Below are positions 8,136 through 18,018 of a stretch of 64,000 nt of DNA, piece by piece. Below the pieces are notes generated by a model. It saw only the letters and a program-made list of their open reading frames with translations, made no database searches and had not been told where the DNA came from. Position 1 is the stretch's first letter; every line of letters starts with the position of its first letter. Both the position numbers and the translations under genes were made by a program. This DNA comes from Paraburkholderia nodosa DSM 21604 (GTDB taxonomy: Bacteria; Pseudomonadota; Gammaproteobacteria; Burkholderiales; Burkholderiaceae). Location of the stretch: the NCBI RefSeq assembly GCF_000519185.1, contig NZ_JAFA01000007.1, positions 186,001 through 250,000 on the forward strand. The letters are read 5' to 3'.

Positions 8136-9368
8136 TCACAGCCAATCGGTCTCGAAGGCGCAACCGGTCAAGGAGGCGCAGCCGTTCTCGGTGAGCACGA
8201 CTTGCTGCTCGAGCTTGACGCCCTGCGTACCGCCTTCTGCGCCGATATAGCTTTCGACGCACACCGTCATGCCGACTTCGAAGCGGCCGTCGTAGCCCGC
8301 GCTGTCCCAATCGACCTGATGGGCAATCGAGGGATATTCGTCGACCATGCCGATGCCGTGGGCCAGGCAGCAATAACGGTTCTTGACGAACGGCTCCGGA
8401 ATCTTCCACGCCTTTTCCGAGAACTCGCGAAACGTCATGCCCGGCCGCAGAAGGTCCATATTGAAATGGACCTGGGCATACGCATACTCGTAGAGCTTGC
8501 GCTGCTCGTCCGAAGGACGGCCGTCACCAACGAGCCACGTGCGGGAGATGTCCGAACAGTAACCGTTCGGTCCCACCATATCCGTGTCGAAGGCCAGCAG
8601 GTCGCCTTGCTGTAGAACGCGCGAAGAACATTCGTGCATCCAGGGGTTCGTGCGGTCCCCGGAGGCGAGAAGACGGGTTTCAATCCACTCGCCACCGTGC
8701 CGGATATTCTCGTAATGGAGATTCGCCCACAGGTCGTTCTCGGTCATTCCGGGGCGAAGCTCGCGTTTCATGCGCTCGATGCCGATTTCGCAGGTGCGCA
8801 ACGATTCGCCAATCAACACGAGTTCACCGGACGACTTGATCAATCGTGCCGTCTCCATCAGGGCTTGTCCGTCGAGCAGCGAGATTCCGTGCTTTTCCAG
8901 GTAGGCAGTGCCGAACGGATCGAGCCGGTCGACGGCCAGCACCCTTTCGCCGGGTGCGTGCTGGCGCAATACGTCGACGATCTCGGCTCCCCACGCCTGC
9001 GCGCGGCGCTCCGATTCGTGGCCCGCATTGAAGAATGTCCAGCTGAGCGCGCCGCGTAATTCCACATCGAGGTCGAGCCCGTCCCAGACATGCTCGCTGC
9101 TGTGAAATTCCCAGGCGACGACGTGACCGTCTGCGAAGACCATGACGTAGCGCGCGGGATTGCGGCCGGCCCACACCTGCATGTTGGAAGTGTCGGTCGC
9201 GTAGCGAATGTTCACCGGGTCGTACAGCAGGATGGCGGGCACTTTTTGCTTGCGTAACTGCTCCTGCACGCGCGCGAGCCGCCAGGCCCGGACGTCACGC
9301 AAAATCGCGTCTTTGCTGGTCGGCTCGGTCGTGTTGCGTGCCGCATCGAAAAGCGGGGCACTCGTCAT
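8136..9368 (-). CDS. dddP: M24-fold metalloenzyme, putative DMSP lyase DddP
   Basis: 410 aa pita-bread (M24) protein. Candidate ligands are D261 and D263 (FDTDMVG), D273 (CSDISRT), H337 (AHGIGMVDEYP), E372 (VESYIG) and E387 (KLEQQV). These intervals equal those I recall for the metal ligands of Ruegeria lacuscaerulensis DddP (D295, D297, D307, H371, E406, E421). D343 and Y332 fall where its catalytic D377 and Y366 would be. DddP cleaves dimethylsulfoniopropionate to dimethyl sulfide and acrylate. The protein is about 35 residues shorter at the N-terminus than marine DddP. It is a separate transcription unit between a porin and the formaldehyde operon. The fallback call is an Xaa-Pro-peptidase-like protein of unknown substrate. 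Confidence 0.7.
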   Translation of the reverse strand: MTSAPLFDAARNTTEPTSKDAILRDVRAWRLARVQEQLRKQKVPAILLYDPVNIRYATDTSNMQVWAGRNPARYVMVFADGHVVAWEFHSSEHVWDGLDLDVELRGALSWTFFNAGHESERRAQAWGAEIVDVLRQHAPGERVLAVDRLDPFGTAYLEKHGISLLDGQALMETARLIKSSGELVLIGESLRTCEIGIERMKRELRPGMTENDLWANLHYENIRHGGEWIETRLLASGDRTNPWMHECSSRVLQQGDLLAFDTDMVGPNGYCSDISRTWLVGDGRPSDEQRKLYEYAYAQVHFNMDLLRPGMTFREFSEKAWKIPEPFVKNRYCCLAHGIGMVDEYPSIAHQVDWDSAGYDGRFEVGMTVCVESYIGAEGGTQGVKLEQQVVLTENGCASLTGCAFETDWL

Positions 9369-9515
9369 CCTCTTTCTCCTGGCTGGCTTTTATGGTGTGT
9401 TGCCGTTGAGTATTGGAGGATGGCGAGTACAGCGTCAATGCGCTTTATTTTCCCGGTCGCATTACATTGGGTTATGCGTAGACGAGGCCTCGGCGTCTCG
9501 CCTATGAACGACTAT

Positions 9516-9554
9516 AAAAAACGCGCCCGGCCGCTGAAACAAGCGGTCGGGCGC
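9516..9554 (-). terminator. Rho-independent terminator of the frm operon
   Basis: Read on the minus strand, a 13 bp GC-rich stem (one G-T pair) with a 6-base loop is followed directly by six T residues. It lies 11 bp after the fghA stop codon and separates the formaldehyde operon from the putative dddP gene. Confidence 0.85.
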
Positions 9555-9564
9555 CGCACGCGTT

Positions 9565-10395
9565 TCAAGCCAGCGCTTTGGCGTGAAAGGCCATATGCTC
9601 GCCGATAAAGCTGGCAATGAAGTAATAGCTATGGTCGTAGCCTTCGCGAACGTTGAGCGCGAGCGGTTGCCCCGCCTTTTCGCAGGCTGCCTGCAGCAGT
9701 TCGGGCCGTAGCTGCGTATTGAGGAATTCGTCGCCGCCGCCTTGATCCACGAGTAGCGGCAAGCGTTCGCTCGCGTCGCCGACCAGCTCTACGGCGTCAT
9801 ACTGCTTCCACACCTCGCGGTCATCGCCGAGGTAGGCGGTGAGCGCCTTCTCGCCCCACGGCACCTGGCTCGGTGCGACGATCGGCGAGAACGCGGATAC
9901 GCTGCGATACCGGCCCGGATTGCGCAATGCAACGACCAGTGCGCCGTGTCCGCCCATCGAATGCCCGCTGATCGAGCGCGCGTCGCTCGCTGCGAACCCG
10001 GCTTCGACGACGGCGGGCAGTTCGGAGACCACGTAGTCGTACATGCGGAAATGCTTCGCCCACGGTTCCCGCGTGGCGTTCACGTAGAAACCCGCGCCCT
10101 GGCCGAGATCGTAGTCGGGCGAATCGGCCACATCGCTGCCACGCGGACTGGTGTCCGGCGCGACGACGATGATCCCGTGTTCCGCCGCGTAGCGTTGCAC
10201 ACCCGCCTTGGTGATGAAATTCTGCTCGGTGCAGGTCAGGCCCGAAAGCCAGTACAGCACGGGACACTTCTGCCCGCGCAGCGCGGCCTCGGGCAGATAG
10301 ATGCCAAACTTCATGTCGCCGCCAACGGTGGAAGAGGCGTGCTTCCAGACCTCCTGGCTTCCGCCGTGGCTGACGTGTCGTTCAATGCGCTCCAT
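9565..10395 (-). CDS. fghA: S-formylglutathione hydrolase
   Basis: 276 aa alpha/beta-hydrolase of the esterase D family. It hydrolyses S-formylglutathione to formate and glutathione, the last step of glutathione-dependent formaldehyde detoxification. The nucleophile elbow GHSMGG places the catalytic serine at S146; GYDHSYYF near the C-terminus supplies the histidine, and the oxyanion region LSGLTCTEQNF is intact. It begins 7 bp after the gfa stop codon, is the last gene of the frm operon, and is followed by an intrinsic terminator. Cytoplasmic. Confidence 0.95.
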   Translation of the reverse strand: MERIERHVSHGGSQEVWKHASSTVGGDMKFGIYLPEAALRGQKCPVLYWLSGLTCTEQNFITKAGVQRYAAEHGIIVVAPDTSPRGSDVADSPDYDLGQGAGFYVNATREPWAKHFRMYDYVVSELPAVVEAGFAASDARSISGHSMGGHGALVVALRNPGRYRSVSAFSPIVAPSQVPWGEKALTAYLGDDREVWKQYDAVELVGDASERLPLLVDQGGGDEFLNTQLRPELLQAACEKAGQPLALNVREGYDHSYYFIASFIGEHMAFHAKALA

Positions 10396-10402
10396 AAGCG
10401 TT

Positions 10403-10978
10403 TCAGGCCTCCCGGTAAGTGCCTTTGGCCTTGGCGGCCTGGGTGGAGAGAAGATCCATGAGCGCGGGGCTCAGGCAGTCGTATGGCTCGAGGCCCTTGT
10501 CGCGCAGCGTCTGGCGCACGTCGGCCATGGCCGAAGGCGGCGTGCCGTTCTCGATGATCGAGGAGACGAAGGCCGCGAAGCCGGGGCCGTCCCAGCCCGC
10601 GTCTTTCGACAACTCGGTGTGGATGAAGTCGAGACCGTAGAACGCGTGATCCTTCTTCTCGATGCGGCCATACAGGTGCGTACCGCAGGCCGTGCAGGCG
10701 TGACGCAGGATCGTGGCCTTATCGTCCACGACCTGCAGCTTTTCACCGTGCGCCGTGACTGTTACCTTGTCGCGCGGCACGACGCCCACGACGGAGAACA
10801 GCGCGCCGGCGGGTTTCCAGCACTGGGTGCATCCACAGGCGTGGTTGAACAGGACCTGCGAGTCGATGCGCACTTCGACCGGATCTTGCGCGCACTGGCA
10901 GCGCAGCGTGCCGCCCGCGAAGTTCCCGGCGCCTTTCTGGATGCCGCGGTCAACGGTGGGGTGAATGGCTGAGGCCAT
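10403..10978 (-). CDS. gfa: S-(hydroxymethyl)glutathione synthase
   Basis: 191 aa glutathione-dependent formaldehyde-activating enzyme (GFA/CENP-V zinc fold). It is credited with speeding condensation of formaldehyde with glutathione, although the need for enzymatic catalysis has been debated. Cysteine clusters CQC, CGCTQC and CTACG supply the zinc sites, and the length is typical of the Paracoccus-type Gfa. It sits between class III alcohol dehydrogenase (33 bp gap) and fghA (7 bp gap), which leaves little doubt about its pathway. Confidence 0.94.
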   Translation of the reverse strand: MASAIHPTVDRGIQKGAGNFAGGTLRCQCAQDPVEVRIDSQVLFNHACGCTQCWKPAGALFSVVGVVPRDKVTVTAHGEKLQVVDDKATILRHACTACGTHLYGRIEKKDHAFYGLDFIHTELSKDAGWDGPGFAAFVSSIIENGTPPSAMADVRQTLRDKGLEPYDCLSPALMDLLSTQAAKAKGTYREA

Positions 10979-11011
10979 GGTCTCTCTCCTTCGTTCTGTG
11001 TCAGTTCAGTG

Positions 11012-12178
<1,167 letters not shown>

Positions 12179-12451
12179 CTAGCGTAAATAGGTTCGAACG
12201 AGGGTCACGACATCGTCGATCGATCCCGGGGACTCCGCTGATCCCGCAAGGTGGGTGAATTCTTCGCGCAGGTGGCTTTCGAGCACACCGGCCATCACGC
12301 CGTTGATCGCGCCGCGAATCGCTGCCAGCTGCTGGAGCACCGGCGCGCAGTCCGCGCCTTCCTCCAGTGCGCGCTCGAGCGCGTCCAGCTGGCCGCGAAC
12401 CTTGCGCACGCGCGTGAGCACGCGCTTCTTTTCTTCGGGGGAATGAGGCAT
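12179..12451 (-). CDS. frmR: Formaldehyde-responsive repressor FrmR
   Basis: 90 aa all-helical CsoR/RcnR-family repressor starting [21 protein letters not shown]. Pro2, Cys35 and His60 are all present; in E. coli FrmR, Pro2 and Cys35 are cross-linked by formaldehyde and DNA is released. As first gene of the frmR-frmA-gfa-fghA operon it should autoregulate through the two operator-like palindromes just upstream (12469-12508). A metal-sensing RcnR assignment is less likely given the Pro2/Cys35 pair and the operon. Confidence 0.94.
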   Translation of the reverse strand: MPHSPEEKKRVLTRVRKVRGQLDALERALEEGADCAPVLQQLAAIRGAINGVMAGVLESHLREEFTHLAGSAESPGSIDDVVTLVRTYLR

Positions 12452-12468
12452 GACGGCGGTGATTGAGG

Positions 12469-12485
12469 ATACTGTGGGGCAGTAT
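12469..12485. promoter_or_regulatory. FrmR-type operator 1
   Basis: Palindrome ATACTGTGGGGCAGTAT has 6 bp inverted arms around a G-tract, the layout of RcnR/FrmR-family operators. It lies 18 bp upstream of the frmR start. Confidence 0.7.
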
Positions 12486-12491
12486 AGGCGA

Positions 12492-12508
12492 ATACTGGCA
12501 GGGAGTAT
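12492..12508. promoter_or_regulatory. FrmR-type operator 2
   Basis: Second copy, ATACT and AGTAT arms around GGCAGGG, with its centre 23 bp from the first palindrome. The tandem pair spans the likely frm promoter and may also affect the divergent cyclase gene. Confidence 0.65.
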
Positions 12509-12618
12509 ACGTTTGCATCGATGTTGCCAACGCCATGCCAGGTGAATATCGGGGCTGTTCCCTCAGGGCATGCGGCGCATAATGAGCCCATGTTGGTCCC
12601 TGGCCGCGACGAGGTTGT

Positions 12619-15600
12619 ATGCGCTGCACAAACTGCGGATTCGAGAATCTCAACCAGGCCAGATTCTGCGAAGCATGCGGGACCCTGCTCACGCGCACGT
12701 GTCCCCGTTGCGGGCACGAGGCCGCCGCCGCCGCCCGATTCTGCAACGAGTGCGGGGCGCAACTCGACGCGACGCCGGAGTCTGCGCGATCCACCGCGGA
12801 ACCGCCACCTGCGCCAATTCATTACACCCCCCATCACCTGGCCGAGCGTATCCGTGCCGAGCACGTCGCCATGGAAGCAAGAGGCGAGACCGCAGGCGAG
12901 CGCAAGACCGTCACCGCGCTGTTCGCCGACATGGCCGGTTCCACGGCCTTGATCCACGGCCTCGACCCGGAAGAGGCGCACCACCTGATCGAACCCGTCG
13001 TCGCATTGATGATGGAAGCCGTCCACTATTACGAGGGCTACGTCGCCAAATCGCTGGGCGACGGCATCCTCGCGCTGTTTGGCGCGCCGATCGCTCACGA
13101 AGACCATCCGCAACGCGCGCTGTTCGCGGCTTTGCGGATGCAGCAGGCCATGCGCCGGCATGGCGACCGCATTCGGCTGGAAAAAGGCATTCCGCTGCAG
13201 ATCCGTGTGGGCGTGCACACCGGCGAGGTCGTCGTGCGCTCGATCCGCACCGACGATCTGCACACCGATTACGACCCCGTTGGCCACACGATCCACATTG
13301 CATCGCGCATGGAGGGCATCGCCACGCCCACGTCGATCCTCGTGAGCGAATCGACTCACAAACTCGCCGAGGGCTACTTCGAGTTCAAGGCGCTGGGGGC
13401 GGCCCAGGTCAAGGGCGTTCCCGAACCGCTTCCCGTGTACGAGGTGCTGGGCCCGGGCGCGCTGCGCACGCGACTGCAACTGGCTGCGCATCGCGGCCTC
13501 GCGCGCTTCGTCGGGCGCGAGGCGGAAATGGCGCACCTGAACCGGGCGCTGGAGACGGCGCGGGCGGGTCGGGGACAGGTCGTCGGTGTGGTCGGCGAAG
13601 CCGGTGTCGGGAAGTCGCGGCTCTTTCACGAATTCAAGGAGCGTTCGCGCCGGGGGTGCCTCGTGCTGGAAACGTTTTCGGTCTCGCACGGCAAGGCGTT
13701 CGCCAATCTGCCGCTGATTGAGCTCCTGAAGAGCTATTTTCAGATCACCGCGCGCGACGATGAGCGGCGTTGCCGCGAAAAAGTCGTCGGCAAGGTGTTG
13801 ACGCTCGAGCGCAGTTTCGAGGACCTCGTGCCTTATCTGCTGTATCTGCTCGGCACCGGGGAATCCGCGCCGGCGCTGGCGGACATGGACCCGAAGATTC
13901 GCCGCGACCGGACCTTCGACGCCATCACGCAGCTTCTCACGCGCGAGAGCCAAAGCCAGCCTGTCGAGTTGCTGTTCGAAGACCTGCAATGGCTGGACCG
14001 CGAGACCGAGGCGTTCCTCGTCTATCTTGTCGAACGCGTGCCGGGCGCCCGTATCCTGCTGCTCGTGAACTTCCGGCCGGAGTACCGGCCGGCGTGGGAA
14101 TGCAGCCAGGTCCGGCTCGAAGCGCTCGGACCGGGCGAAGCCCAGGGACTCCTGACGGTACTGCTCGGCGACGATACCTCGCTCCTGCCCCTCAAGCAGC
14201 GCATTCTCGAAAAGACGGAGGGCAATCCGTTCTTCATGGAGGAAGTGGTGCAGACGCTCGCGGAGGAGCGCTCGCTGCTCGGCGAGCCGGGGCGCTACCG
14301 GATCGAGCGGACACCGGCCGCGCTGCACATCCCGACCACGGTGCAGGGCGTGCTCGCCGCGCGTATCGACCGGCTTCCGCTCGCGCAGAAGGACCTGCTG
14401 CAAACGCTCGCCGTGATCGGCAAGGACTTTCCGTTCAGCCTGATGCAGCGTATTTGCGGCGGACAGCTCGCGCGCACCGACGACGACCTGCGCGGGCTGC
14501 TCGCGCACCTCGAAGCCGCGGAGTTCATTTACGAGCGGCCGGCCTACCCGGAGGTCGAGTACTCGTTCAAGCACGCGCTGACGCAGGAAGTGGCGGGTCA
14601 TTCGCTGCTCACGGAACGTCGCAGCGCGTTGCACGAGCGCACCGCGAAGGCGATCGAGGCGCTTTTTCCCACACGTATCGCGGACTACTGCAGCGAACTG
14701 GCGCATCACTACAGCCTGAGCGGCAATATTCCGAAGGCGGTGGAATATCTGCACCGCGCGGGGCAGCAGGCGCTCAGGCATGCTGCCGACCCTGACGCGA
14801 TGCATCATCTCGGCGCCGCCCTGGGGCTGCTCGAGCGATTGCCCGATACGCCCGCGCGCGCGTCCCGCGAGCTGACGTTGCTGCTGGCACTGGGGCCGGC
14901 CTTGATGAACGTGCGCGGCTATGGCGCGCCCGAGGTCGCGGCGACCTACACGCGCGCACGGCAGTTGGGCGAGCAGCTCGGCGAGACGCCGCAGCTATTT
15001 GCGGCGCTGCTCGGGTTGAGAATCCATAACATGACGCGCGCGAATTACGCGGTTGCGCGCGAACTGGGCGAGCGCATGCTGCGCATGGCGGAGCATGCCG
15101 GGGATCTGGACTGGCTGCTGGAGGCCCACGGCGCACTCGGGGCGTGCCTCTTTCTGCAGGGCGAACTGGACGCGGCCGCTGCGCACCTGGAACAGGCGCT
15201 CTCCCTCTATGATCCCGAGCGCCATCAGGCCCATGTGTTCGCGCATGGCGTGGATCCCGGCAGCCGGGCGTTGAATTTTCTGGCCTTGATCCGCTGGCTT
15301 CAAGGCTATCCCGATCAGGCGCACGCGCGCAGCATGGAGGCGCTTGCGCTCGCGCACAAACTCGCCTACGGGCCGACGCTCGCATTCACGCTCGCTTACG
15401 TAGCCGAGCTGCATCAGTTGCGGCGCGAGGCGCCGCTGGTGCGGGAGCGCGCCGAAGCGGCCCTCGCCGTCGCGAACGAACACGGCTTGCCGTACTGGCT
15501 CGCCTGGGGAACCATTTTGTCGGGCTGGGCGCGCATCGAACCGGGCAGCCTGCAGGAAGGCATCGTCCAGCTGCGCAAAGGCTTGCACGCCGAACAGTCC

Positions 15601-16026
15601 GCTGGCGGCGAGGAACACCGCTCGTACTTTCTGGGCTTGCTGGCCGACTGCCAGGGCAGAGCCGGCGACGCGGAAGGCGGCCTGCGCACGCTGGCGCAAG
15701 CCATGGCGATCGCGGACGCAACCGGCGAGCGTTTCTACGAGGCCGAATTGCATCGGCTCAAGGGGACCCTGCTGCCCGCTGCGTCGAGCGAGGAGGCGCA
15801 AGCGTGCTTTCTCAAGGCGATTGCGGTGGCCCGCGCGCAGGGCGCGAGGTCGCTGGCGCTGCGCGCGGCTTCGAGTCTGGCGCGCCTCTGGCAGCGTGCA
15901 AGTCGAGCAGACGAGGCGAGGCAGGTGCTGTCCGAAATCCTCGACACGTTCACGGAGGGCTTCGACACCGCCGATCTGCGAGAAGCGAAGACATTGCTGG
16001 ATGCGCTCGTATCGAGCGACGCGTGA
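12619..16026 (+). CDS. Zinc-ribbon / class III nucleotide cyclase / AAA ATPase / TPR protein
   Basis: 1135 aa signalling protein. Residues 1-50 hold two zinc ribbons (CTNCG-CEACG, then CPRCG-CNECG). Residues about 93-285 are a class III adenylate/guanylate cyclase domain with metal-binding aspartates in ALFADMAGST and SLGDGILALFG, plus GVHTGEVV. An AAA/STAND ATPase follows (FVGREAEM, P-loop GEAGVGKSR at about residues 331-339, Walker-B-like LLFEDLQWLD). The C-terminal third is TPR-like helical repeats. Such proteins are common in soil proteobacteria, but their outputs are mostly unknown. It is divergent from frmR, and the patatin-like gene follows 48 bp after its stop. The GxxExGxGKSR P-loop looks intact; cyclase activity is likely but unproven. 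Confidence 0.9.
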   Translation: MRCTNCGFENLNQARFCEACGTLLTRTCPRCGHEAAAAARFCNECGAQLDATPESARSTAEPPPAPIHYTPHHLAERIRAEHVAMEARGETAGERKTVTALFADMAGSTALIHGLDPEEAHHLIEPVVALMMEAVHYYEGYVAKSLGDGILALFGAPIAHEDHPQRALFAALRMQQAMRRHGDRIRLEKGIPLQIRVGVHTGEVVVRSIRTDDLHTDYDPVGHTIHIASRMEGIATPTSILVSESTHKLAEGYFEFKALGAAQVKGVPEPLPVYEVLGPGALRTRLQLAAHRGLARFVGREAEMAHLNRALETARAGRGQVVGVVGEAGVGKSRLFHEFKERSRRGCLVLETFSVSHGKAFANLPLIELLKSYFQITARDDERRCREKVVGKVLTLERSFEDLVPYLLYLLGTGESAPALADMDPKIRRDRTFDAITQLLTRESQSQPVELLFEDLQWLDRETEAFLVYLVERVPGARILLLVNFRPEYRPAWECSQVRLEALGPGEAQGLLTVLLGDDTSLLPLKQRILEKTEGNPFFMEEVVQTLAEERSLLGEPGRYRIERTPAALHIPTTVQGVLAARIDRLPLAQKDLLQTLAVIGKDFPFSLMQRICGGQLARTDDDLRGLLAHLEAAEFIYERPAYPEVEYSFKHALTQEVAGHSLLTERRSALHERTAKAIEALFPTRIADYCSELAHHYSLSGNIPKAVEYLHRAGQQALRHAADPDAMHHLGAALGLLERLPDTPARASRELTLLLALGPALMNVRGYGAPEVAATYTRARQLGEQLGETPQLFAALLGLRIHNMTRANYAVARELGERMLRMAEHAGDLDWLLEAHGALGACLFLQGELDAAAAHLEQALSLYDPERHQAHVFAHGVDPGSRALNFLALIRWLQGYPDQAHARSMEALALAHKLAYGPTLAFTLAYVAELHQLRREAPLVRERAEAALAVANEHGLPYWLAWGTILSGWARIEPGSLQEGIVQLRKGLHAEQSAGGEEHRSYFLGLLADCQGRAGDAEGGLRTLAQAMAIADATGERFYEAELHRLKGTLLPAASSEEAQACFLKAIAVARAQGARSLALRAASSLARLWQRASRADEARQVLSEILDTFTEGFDTADLREAKTLLDALVSSDA

Positions 16027-16074
16027 CCGATCGATGACGTGCATGGATGAGCGTACCGCCCGAGGAGGCGACCC

Positions 16075-17136
16075 ATGGCGACGAAGCGAACAAGAAGCCA
16101 GAAAAGCGATCACGACCCCGCGGCGCCCAGGCAGATCGCGCTCGCATTGCAGGGCGGCGGGATGCACGGCGCGTTCACATGGGGCGTGCTCGACCGCCTG
16201 CTCGAAGACGAACGGCTTGCGATCGAAGGCGTGAGCGCGACCAGCGCCGGCGCCATGAACGGCGCGGTGCTCGCGTACGGGCTGTTACAGGGAGGCGTGG
16301 GCGGCGCGCGCCAGGCGCTGCACGACTTCTGGCAAGCGGTTGCCGAGTCGGCCGAGCGCTACAACCCGCTGCGCTGGGTGCCATGGCTCAAGGGCTCGCA
16401 CAGCTTCGGACTCGATCATTCGCCGCTCTATGCGATCGCCGACATGATGCTGCGCGTGTTCTCGCCTTACCAGTTCAATCCGGGCAACCTGAACCCGCTG
16501 CGCCAGGTGCTCGAAAGCCAGGTCGACTTCGCCGCGCTGCGCAAGGCGTGCCCCATTCTGCTGTACCTGTGTGCGACCAACGTGGAGACGGGCAAAATCC
16601 GCCTCTTTACCGGCGAGGACGTCTGCGCGGACGCTGTGCTCGCCTCCGCATGTGTGCCGACGCTGTTCCATGCGGTCGCGATCGCCGGCCAGCACTATTG
16701 GGACGGCGGTTATATGGGCAACCCGGCCATTTATCCGCTGATCTATCACTGCAAGACGCGCGACGTGGTGATCGTCCATATCAACCCGCTCGTGCGCGCC
16801 GGTGTGCCAGTCACGGCGGCGGACATTCTGAATCGCATCAGCGAGATCAGTTTCAATTCGTCGCTCATGCGCGAAATGCGCGCGATCGCGTTCGTCACTG
16901 AGTTGATCCAGCAAGGCAAGCTCGCTCGCGACGAGATGAAGGAAATGCTGATTCATTCGATCCGCTCCGACGCCGCCATGTGCGCGCTCAGCGTGTCGAG
17001 CAAGTACAACGCGGACTGGGATTTCCTGTGTGAGCTGCGCGACAACGGTCGCAAGGAAGCGGATGCCTGGCTCGCGCAGCACTACGCGGATATCGGCCAG
17101 CGCTCGAGCATCGACATTCGCGAGGAATTTCTCTGA
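16075..17136 (+). CDS. Patatin-like phospholipase family protein
   Basis: 353 aa patatin-fold hydrolase. The oxyanion-hole stretch LALQGGGMHGAFTWGVLDRLL is near residue 25, the nucleophile elbow SATSAGAMNG follows, and the catalytic aspartate lies in WDGGYMGNP. The elbow reads A-T-S-A-G rather than the usual G-x-S-x-G, with the serine kept. Predicted to hydrolyse acyl esters (phospholipids or thioesters). No signal peptide is seen. It starts 48 bp after the cyclase gene with an AGGAGG-like site upstream, and is followed by an HD-domain gene, so it is probably co-transcribed. The substrate is unknown. Confidence 0.88.
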   Translation: MATKRTRSQKSDHDPAAPRQIALALQGGGMHGAFTWGVLDRLLEDERLAIEGVSATSAGAMNGAVLAYGLLQGGVGGARQALHDFWQAVAESAERYNPLRWVPWLKGSHSFGLDHSPLYAIADMMLRVFSPYQFNPGNLNPLRQVLESQVDFAALRKACPILLYLCATNVETGKIRLFTGEDVCADAVLASACVPTLFHAVAIAGQHYWDGGYMGNPAIYPLIYHCKTRDVVIVHINPLVRAGVPVTAADILNRISEISFNSSLMREMRAIAFVTELIQQGKLARDEMKEMLIHSIRSDAAMCALSVSSKYNADWDFLCELRDNGRKEADAWLAQHYADIGQRSSIDIREEFL

Positions 17137-17164
17137 GCATCGCGCAGTGCGCAAAGGAGCAGGG

Positions 17165-17788
17165 GTGAACCGCACGCAGGGACGCTTCGTCGAGTTATGG
17201 TCGCGCAGCGGGGGCGCGCGCGCCGAGGCCGTCTATGCCGATCTCGCGCGTCGTTATGGCGAAGCGGGGCGGCACTACCATACGTTGCGCCACGTGCGCC
17301 GCTGCCTGCGCGACTTCGATCGGGCGCGCGAGGCCATTGCGCATGGCGATCTCGTGGAGCTTGCGCTGTGGTGCCACGACGTGATCTACGTTCCGGGCGC
17401 CCAGGACAATGAGGAGCGCAGCGCGCAGTGGTTGCGGCGCTGCGCAGACGATCGTATCGCGGCTTGCGAGCGCATTTGCGAAGCGATTCTCGCGACCCGG
17501 CACACCCGCGCGCCGGATGCACTGGATGCGCGCTTCGCGTGCGACATCGATCTCGCGTCACTCGGCGCACCGCGCCGCCAGTTTCAGGACAACGGCCTGC
17601 GCCTGAGAGCCGAACGCCCGGACCTCGACGACGACGCATACGCCATGCACGAGCGGCGGATTCTGGAAGGCCTGCTTGCGCGGCCGCGCATCTACCTGAC
17701 CGATTACTTTCATTCGCATTGCGAGGCGGCGGCACGCGCCAATCTCGCGTGGCGGCTCGCGCAGCCGACGCCGGGCGCGGGAACATGA
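17165..17788 (+). CDS. HD-superfamily hydrolase-like protein (COG4339 type)
   Basis: 207 aa from the GTG at 17165, preceded by AAAGGAG; an upstream ATG in the same frame would overlap the patatin gene by over 100 bp and is rejected. HD-type metal residues are visible in RHYHTLRHVRRCL and ALWCHDVIYVPGAQDNEERSA. The family consists of predicted metal-dependent hydrolases of unknown substrate. It lies 28 bp after the patatin-like gene and its stop overlaps the next start (ATGA), indicating one operon. Confidence 0.78.
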   Translation: MNRTQGRFVELWSRSGGARAEAVYADLARRYGEAGRHYHTLRHVRRCLRDFDRAREAIAHGDLVELALWCHDVIYVPGAQDNEERSAQWLRRCADDRIAACERICEAILATRHTRAPDALDARFACDIDLASLGAPRRQFQDNGLRLRAERPDLDDDAYAMHERRILEGLLARPRIYLTDYFHSHCEAAARANLAWRLAQPTPGAGT

Positions 17789-18018
17789 GGCGACTCGCGG
17801 CAAGGTCGCTCGTCATGCAGAAGTTCATCGAGCTGGCCTTGCCGAAACTGACGCCGGCGCAATGCGGCGAGATCCATGGGTCGCTCAGGCAAGTGCTGGA
17901 AGACGTCATGTCGGTCATGGACGACGTCACGCTGCCTGGCGCCTGTCACGCCGCGTTTCTCGACAAGACCAACGAGATGCTGCGTGCGCTCGAAAAGCGC
18001 CAGGCGGATGAGGCATGA
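17785..18018 (+). CDS. Small hypothetical protein, coupled to HD gene
   Basis: 77 aa if the ATG overlapping the HD-gene stop (ATGA) is used; an ATG at 17815 would give 67 aa starting MQKFIELALPKL. It is a small acidic, helical protein without recognised motifs. The 4-base overlap suggests translational coupling and a shared function. Its stop abuts the stop of the convergent histidine kinase gene. Confidence 0.5.
   Translation: MRRLAARSLVMQKFIELALPKLTPAQCGEIHGSLRQVLEDVMSVMDDVTLPGACHAAFLDKTNEMLRALEKRQADEA

Noticed and set aside
12295..14808. 837-codon minus-strand open frame over the cyclase gene
   Set aside because: Shadow frame opposite the zinc-ribbon/cyclase/ATPase motifs; composition is low-information arginine/alanine.
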